The notes below the pieces were generated by a model. It was given only the letters and a program-made list of their open reading frames with translations, searched no databases and was not told the origin of the DNA. Below, piece by piece: positions 59,590 through 64,000 of a DNA stretch of 64,000 nucleotides; within the stretch, counting starts at the first letter, position 1; each line of letters opens with the position of its first letter. Both the position numbers and the translations under genes were made by a program. The stretch comes from Marinibaculum pumilum (GTDB lineage Bacteria; Pseudomonadota; Alphaproteobacteria; Ferrovibrionales; Ferrovibrionaceae), in NCBI RefSeq assembly GCF_042646425.1, contig NZ_JBHRTR010000015.1, positions 203,390-267,389 on the forward strand, in the 5' to 3' direction.

Positions 59590-60594
59590 ATGTCGAAGAT
59601 CGTGATCCGTGCGCTGCTGGCCGCCGTCGTTCTCGCCGCGGCCCTGCCGGCCGCCAGCGGCGCAGCGGCACCGATGAAGCTCGCCTCCGCCACCATCAAC
59701 GATGTCCAGCACCAATGGCAGAAGCTCTTCGCCGCCGAACTGACGGCCCGGGTCGGCGACCGGCTCGATCCGCAGATCTTTCCCTCCAGCCAGCTGGGCT
59801 CGATCCCGCGCATGGCCGAGGGGGTGCTGCTTGGCACCATCGAGGCCTTCACCACGCCGACCGCCTTCGTCACCACCATCGACCCGCGCTTCCAGGCCTT
59901 CGACGTGCCCGGCCTGTTCCAGGACCCGCAGGAGGTGGCGCGGGCGCTGCAGGATCCCGCCTATCGCGACCGTCTGGAAACCCTGTTCCTGGACAAGGGC
60001 CTGCGGGTGATCGGCGCCTTCTACAACAGCCCCACCGTGGTCTTCACCACCCGGCCGGTGACCGCGCTGGCCGACTTCAAGGGACTGAAGATCCGCACCT
60101 TCGCCTCGCCGATGCAGGTGAAGCCGATGGAGCTGCTGGGCGCCGCGCCGCTGCCGCTGGCGCTGAGCGAGGTGGTGCCGCAGCTGCAGAACGGCGGCAT
60201 CGACGGCATGCTGGTCGGCATGCCGATCCTGACCGCCTTCAAGTTCTACGACATCGGTCGCGACGTGACCGACCTGCGCTTTGCGGAAATCGTCTCGGTC
60301 ACCCTGGTCAATGAGGCCTGGTTCCAGGCGCAGCCGCCGGAGGTGCGCGCCGCGATCGTCGATGCCGGCCGTGCGGCGGACCAGGCCGCCTTCCCCTGGG
60401 GGGTGGAGAATGTCGCCAGGAGCTATGCCGCCTGGCGCGACCATGGCGGGCTGGTCCACGAACTGCCACCGGGCCAGCAGGCGCGGCTGGAGAACGAGTT
60501 CGCCGCCCTGGCCGCGGAGCTGGTGGCGGCGAACCCCGCGGTCCAGCAGGAGTATGAGCGGCTGAAGGCGCTGGTCGAAGGCGGGGCGCAGTGA
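59590..60594 (+). CDS. TRAP transporter substrate-binding protein (DctP-like)
   Basis: A 334-residue periplasmic solute-binding protein. The signal peptide (about 1-25) ends near SGAAAP. The typical core VGDRLDPQIFPSSQLGSIPR, AFTTPTAFVT and LKIRTFASPMQ, where the Arg of the KIRT/F region coordinates a ligand carboxylate in known DctP proteins, is present, as is YNSPTVVFTTRPVTALADF. ATG 59590 lies after GGGGGGAGGGGCCC. The expected ligand carries a carboxylate, but identity is undetermined. It closes the TRAP operon. Confidence 0.93.
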   Translation: MSKIVIRALLAAVVLAAALPAASGAAAPMKLASATINDVQHQWQKLFAAELTARVGDRLDPQIFPSSQLGSIPRMAEGVLLGTIEAFTTPTAFVTTIDPRFQAFDVPGLFQDPQEVARALQDPAYRDRLETLFLDKGLRVIGAFYNSPTVVFTTRPVTALADFKGLKIRTFASPMQVKPMELLGAAPLPLALSEVVPQLQNGGIDGMLVGMPILTAFKFYDIGRDVTDLRFAEIVSVTLVNEAWFQAQPPEVRAAIVDAGRAADQAAFPWGVENVARSYAAWRDHGGLVHELPPGQQARLENEFAALAAELVAANPAVQQEYERLKALVEGGAQ

Positions 60595-60685
60595 TGGCCG
60601 CGCCCGTGACCGCTGCTGCGACGATCCGTGGCACGGATGCTGCTGGGCGCGTCCCGTTCCGCAACAGGTTCCGATGGAGGGATGA

Positions 60686-61066
60686 ATGATCGGAAAGGTG
60701 AAAGTCTTCGGCGGCGCGGCGATCCTGGCCTGCCTGGTGGCGGGCCCGGCGATGGCGGATGCCTATGCGGCCCTGTCCTTCGATCCGGCGGCCGGTGCCG
60801 TCGGCATGAGTTCTCATGCGACAAAGGCGGAGGCCGAGGCCGGTGCCACGAAGGAATGCCGCAAGGAGGGCGGCGGCCAGAAATGCGACGAGCATGTCTG
60901 GTCCCACAACGGCTGCATCTCGCTGATCGTCGCGACGAAGACCGCCTACGGGATCGGACTGGCGGGAAGCGAGGACGCCGCGAAGAAGATCGCCACGGAG
61001 AAGTGCGTCCAGACCGGCGGCAGCGAGAGCAGCTGCAAGGACCATTTCACCGCCTGCGCGAACTGA
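60686..61066 (+). CDS. Exported DUF4189-like protein
   Basis: A 126-residue exported protein with a signal peptide (MIGKVKVFGGAAILACLVAG ending near AMA-DA). The mature domain carries the DUF4189 style: AYAALSFDPAAGAVGMSSHA, TKAEAEAGATKECRKEGG, a repeated alanine helix and cysteines in KCDEHVW, NGCISLIV, EKCVQTGG and SCKDHFTACAN. These would pair as disulfides. Function unknown. ATG 60686 is preceded by GGAGGGATGA. It is 91 bp after the TRAP operon and convergent with the ABC-F gene. Confidence 0.85.
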   Translation: MIGKVKVFGGAAILACLVAGPAMADAYAALSFDPAAGAVGMSSHATKAEAEAGATKECRKEGGGQKCDEHVWSHNGCISLIVATKTAYGIGLAGSEDAAKKIATEKCVQTGGSESSCKDHFTACAN

Positions 61067-61099
61067 TCGTCGCCGGCAGGCAGGAGGGGGAGGGACCGG

Positions 61100-62980
61100 C
61101 TATTCCGCCGTCTCCAGCGCCTCCTGCGCTTCCAGCCAGCGCTCTTCGGCCTCTTCCAGCGCCTTCTTCAGGCGGCCTTCCTGGCCGGCCAGGTCGGCGA
61201 CCTTGCCGCCATCGCCCTCGTAGATGCCGGGGTCGGCGAGCTGCGCCTGCACCGCCTGCAGGTCGCGGGTCAGGCGCTCCACCTGGCGTTCCGCCTTTTC
61301 CGCCGCCTTGCGCAGCGGCGCCAGCTGGGCGCGGCGTTCGGCGGCGGCGCGCCGCTCCTCCTTGCGGTTCGCGGAGGGCTGCGCATCGGCGCCGGCCGCA
61401 CGCGAGGCCGGGCCTGGGCGGTCGTCGGACAGGCTGGCGGCATAATCGTCCAGGTCGCCGTCGAACGGGCGGATCGTGCCGCCGCGGGTGATCCACAGCG
61501 CGTCGGCGCAATGCTCGATGATGTGCCGGTCGTGGCTGATCAGCACCAGCGCGCCGGCATAGTCGGTCAGCGCGGTGACCAGGGCGCCGCGGGCGTCCAG
61601 GTCCAGGTGGTTGGTCGGCTCGTCCAGCACCAGGATATGCGGCTCCTCCGCGCAGACCAGGGTGAGAGCCAGGCGCGCACGCTCGCCGCCGGACAGCCGC
61701 TCCACCTGCGTCTCCGCCTGCGCAGCCCCCAGGCCGAAGCGGGCCAGCCGGCTGCGGGCGGCCGGCGGCGCCAGGTCCGGCAACGCCCGCTGGATATGGC
61801 CCAGCGGGGTGTCGGCAGGGCGCAGCGCGTCCAGCTGGTGCTGCGCGAAATAGCCGACCCGAAGCTTGCGGGCCCGCGTCTCCTCGCCGTCGCGGGGCTT
61901 CAGCTCGCCGGCCAGGTAGCGGGCGAAGGTCGACTTGCCGTTGCCGTTGGCGCCCAGCAGCGCGATCCGGTCCTCCGGGTCGATGCGGAAGTCCAGCCCG
62001 GCCAGGACCGGCGGGCCCTCGCCATAGCCCAGCTGGATGCCCTTGCCGGTCAGCAGCGGCGGCGGCAGCGGATCCTTGATCTCCGGCAGGGCGAACTGCG
62101 CGGTGTCGGTCTCGATCACCGGCATGGTCGCGGTCAGCTTCTCCAGCCGCTTCATCTTCGACTGCGCCTGGCGCGCCTTCGTCGCCTTGGCGCGGAAGCG
62201 GGTGATGAAGGCGGTCAGCTTCTCGCGCTCCGCCTGCTCCCGCCGCACCAGGGCCGCGTCCTGCGCCAGCCGTTCCATGCGCGTCTTCTGGAAGGTGGGG
62301 AAGGCGCCGCGATAGAGGGTCAGGCGCTTCGCCTCCAGGTGCAGGATATGGTCGACATGGTCCAGCAGCGCCCGGTCGTGGCTGACCAGCAGGACGGTGT
62401 GCGGATAGCGCCGCAGGAAGCCGTCCAGCCAGACCGTGCTCTCGAAATCCAGATGGTTCGACGGCTCGTCCAGCAGCAGCAGGTCGGGGGCGGAGAACAG
62501 CAGGCGGGCCAGCGCCACCCGCATCCGCCAGCCGCCGGAAAAGGCGCTGAGCGGGCGCTGCTGCGCCGCCTCGTCGAAGCCCAGGCCGTGCAGGATGCCG
62601 GCGGCGCGGGCCGGCGCGGCATGGGCGCCGATCGCATCCAGGCGGGCATGCAGTTCCGCCATCTCCTCCGGCGCCGGGCCGGCCTCCAGCGCGGCCAGGA
62701 TCGCGGTGCGTTCCTCGTCCCCGGCGAGGACATGGGCGCGGACCTCCTCCGCGCCGCCGGGCGCCTCCTGCCGCAGCATGCCCATCCGCGCGCGCGGCGG
62801 CATCCGGATCGTGCCCGCATCGGGGGACAGCGCACCGGAGATCGCCGCCAGCAGGGTCGACTTGCCGGCGCCGTTGCGCCCCACAAGGCCGGTCCGCTGG
62901 CCGGGCGGCAGGGCGACGCTCGCCTCCTCGATCAGGGGGCGGCCGGCGATGCGCAGGGTGATGCCGTCGAGGTTGAGCAT
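61100..62980 (-). CDS. ABC-F family ATPase (YheS/Uup-like)
   Basis: A 626-residue soluble twin-ATPase protein of the ABC-F class, which acts on ribosomes rather than in transport. The first domain has VGRNGAGKSTLLAAISG and SAFSGGWRMRVALARLL (signature) with LLLLDEPSNHLD. The linker (about 240-290, PtIM) is KSKM-type helical (KARQAQSKMKRLEKLT). The second domain has LGANGNGKSTFARYLAG, RLSGGERARLALTLV and LVLDEPTNHLDLD. A C-terminal charged coiled coil (about 535-625) ends LEAQEALETAE. Both sites keep the catalytic Glu of Walker B. It probably relieves ribosome stalling or confers resistance. Confidence 0.94.
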   Translation of the reverse strand: MLNLDGITLRIAGRPLIEEASVALPPGQRTGLVGRNGAGKSTLLAAISGALSPDAGTIRMPPRARMGMLRQEAPGGAEEVRAHVLAGDEERTAILAALEAGPAPEEMAELHARLDAIGAHAAPARAAGILHGLGFDEAAQQRPLSAFSGGWRMRVALARLLFSAPDLLLLDEPSNHLDFESTVWLDGFLRRYPHTVLLVSHDRALLDHVDHILHLEAKRLTLYRGAFPTFQKTRMERLAQDAALVRREQAEREKLTAFITRFRAKATKARQAQSKMKRLEKLTATMPVIETDTAQFALPEIKDPLPPPLLTGKGIQLGYGEGPPVLAGLDFRIDPEDRIALLGANGNGKSTFARYLAGELKPRDGEETRARKLRVGYFAQHQLDALRPADTPLGHIQRALPDLAPPAARSRLARFGLGAAQAETQVERLSGGERARLALTLVCAEEPHILVLDEPTNHLDLDARGALVTALTDYAGALVLISHDRHIIEHCADALWITRGGTIRPFDGDLDDYAASLSDDRPGPASRAAGADAQPSANRKEERRAAAERRAQLAPLRKAAEKAERQVERLTRDLQAVQAQLADPGIYEGDGGKVADLAGQEGRLKKALEEAEERWLEAQEALETAE

Positions 62981-63188
62981 GATGGGGCGGACGTCCGGCG
63001 GGAAGGCGGGGAGGGCGGAGAGGTATCGCTATTGCGGGGCTGCGGCAACGCCTTTATACAGCCGCGCGTCGGCGGGCCCCGCCGGTCCGCGCCGCCGGAT
63101 GGCTTCACCCGGGGCGCTGCGGACTGCGTCCTGCGGCGGCTGCGCTCCCCCGACATCCACTATCTTTGAACCGAGATCGGAGATCACC

Positions 63189-63611
63189 ATGGCGATCGAG
63201 CGCACCCTTTCCATCATCAAGCCGGACGCGACCCGCCGCAACATCACCGGCAAGATCATCGACCGCCTGGAGAGCGCCGGCCTGCGCATCGTGGCGCAGA
63301 AGCGCCTGCATCTGAGCCAGGCCCAGGCGGAGGCGTTCTACGCCGTACACAAGGAGCGGCCGTTCTTCGGCGACCTGGTCAGCTTCATGATCTCCGGCCC
63401 GGTGGTCGTGCAGGTCCTGGAGGGCGAGGACGCCGTGCAGAAGAACCGCGACGTGATGGGTGCCACCAATCCGGCCAATGCCGCCGAGGGCACGATCCGC
63501 AAGGATTTCGCGGAGAGCATCGAGGCGAATTCCGTGCACGGCTCCGACGCGACGGACACCGCCGCTCAGGAGATCGCCTTCTTCTTCGCCGGCACCGAGA
63601 TCGTCGGCTGA
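63189..63611 (+). CDS. ndk: Nucleoside diphosphate kinase
   Basis: A 140-residue enzyme that equilibrates nucleoside di- and triphosphates by a phosphohistidine relay. The active-site histidine is H117 in NSVHGSDATD. ERTLSIIKPDATRR, RPFFGDLVSFMISGPV and GATNPANAAEGTIRKDFA are all standard. The frame that runs upstream (to 62436) is opposite the ABC-F gene. ATG 63189 is preceded by GAGATC. It is divergent from the ABC-F gene and followed by a palindromic mosaic element. Confidence 0.97.
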   Translation: MAIERTLSIIKPDATRRNITGKIIDRLESAGLRIVAQKRLHLSQAQAEAFYAVHKERPFFGDLVSFMISGPVVVQVLEGEDAVQKNRDVMGATNPANAAEGTIRKDFAESIEANSVHGSDATDTAAQEIAFFFAGTEIVG

Positions 63612-64000
63612 GCTTCGCCGCAATCTCGCGACAGCGTCATTCCAGGTCTTGAGCCTGGAATCCATTCCGCGATGGTGCCGCCTGGCTGGCGGAATGGGTC
63701 ACCGGGTCAAGCCCTACGCGATTCACATATCTCTTCTCTTCGACATGCCTCCCTGCTGCCGTCGCCCTCGGGCTTGACCCGAGGGGCATGACGGGACAGG
63801 GAGGCCGCACAGCTTCGCCGCCTTGCCACGATCCTCGGCTCGGGGGCCGAGGATGACGGCAAAAAGGGAGGACCGCAGGGCTGATCTGGCTCCGCTGACG
63901 AGATGTGTGAATGCCGTAGGGTCAAGATCCTATGCAGGCGCGACGGGCGAGGCGTTACCGTATCGGTTTCCCACACCCAACAGCTGCATAGGAGGCACTG
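63612..64000. other. Intergenic region after ndk, right end of the window
   Basis: No supportable gene. Most of the region is a hairpin-rich mosaic repeat, annotated separately. A minus-strand frame (63707-63976) includes the phrase APRVKPEGDG, a hallmark of translated intergenic repeats of this kind and not of a protein family. The sequence beyond 63925 shows no recognisable feature. Confidence 0.5.
63639..63923. repeat. Mosaic palindromic intergenic element
   Basis: Successive hairpins are present. ATTCCAGG/CCTGGAAT around TCTTGAG is at 63639-63661, and ATTCCGC/GCGGAAT is at 63664-63695. CCCTCGGG/CCCGAGGG around CTTGA is at 63765-63785, and ATCCTCGGC/GCCGAGGAT is at 63831-63854. An outer inverted repeat (63711-63733 with 63900-63922, 19 of 23 positions matching) encloses the last two. 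GCTGGCGGAATGG is shared with the element at 288-360. Confidence 0.7.

Noticed and set aside
63707..63976. Minus-strand 89-codon frame at the right end
   Set aside because: It translates palindromic intergenic repeat (APRVKPEGDG-type phrase) and has no ribosome site or family, so it is not a gene.

Overview
The window is high-GC, gene-dense chromosomal DNA from an alphaproteobacterium, most likely a free-living member of Rhodospirillales or a close relative. The evidence is the codon bias (long open frames antisense to most genes), a glnB-glnA pair, a cysE-rrf2-cysteine desulfurase-ferredoxin cluster, an NDUFS4-type complex I accessory subunit, a ligase-associated exonuclease pair, and LIV-type ABC and TRAP importers. 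No phage, integrase, transposase, rRNA or CRISPR array was seen. Three tRNA genes (His, Pro, Arg) are present.

Layout. 0.5-14.2 kb: housekeeping genes, with a PhyH-type dioxygenase, glnE, a YhdP/AsmA-like envelope protein, tyrS, an ATP-dependent DNA ligase with its partner exonuclease, anmK and an alpha/beta hydrolase. 14.2-18.2 kb: a cysteine/Fe-S module (cysE, Rrf2 regulator, cysteine desulfurase, ferredoxin, TfoX-N protein), preceded by a sequence matching the type 1 IscR box and by a leader hairpin. 18.3-20.0 kb: a diguanylate cyclase and an EF-hand protein. 20.2-26.9 kb: a tightly overlapping minus-strand operon for aryl-CoA metabolism (SDR, MarR, enoyl-CoA hydratase, acyl-CoA dehydrogenase, an Old Yellow Enzyme fused to a fibronectin-III-like domain, benzoate/aminobenzoate-type CoA ligase) behind a 22-bp palindromic operator candidate. 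26.9-31.2 kb: a stand-alone Lrp RAM domain, a hybrid histidine kinase, and a LysR/RidA divergent pair with an operator-like inverted repeat. 31.3-40.4 kb: DEAD-box helicase, lipoprotein, parE, thioesterase, two secreted unknowns and a fused secDF.

40.4-46.0 kb: glnA and glnB with a sigma-54-type promoter, tRNA-His, a thioesterase, two tandem SDR paralogues, and tRNA-Pro/NDUFS4/tRNA-Arg. 46.0-49.8 kb: a low-complexity secreted protein, a 43-residue lipoprotein not called by length-filtered gene finding, a candidate small RNA, a Crp/Fnr regulator and an EAL-CBS-GGDDF protein. 50.0-60.6 kb: a plus-strand uptake and catabolism block with a LIV-type ABC importer, a MetE-like methyltransferase, a GMC oxidoreductase and a TRAP transporter. 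60.7-64.0 kb: a DUF4189-like protein, an ABC-F ATPase, ndk and a palindromic mosaic intergenic element resembling one at the left end of the window.

The least ordinary items are the OYE-FN3 fusion in an aminobenzoyl-CoA-like operon that lacks the usual flavin hydroxylase half, the candidate small RNA with a CCUCCC loop, the IscR-box leader of the cys/isc cluster, and the paired ABC/TRAP catabolic block with no obvious substrate.
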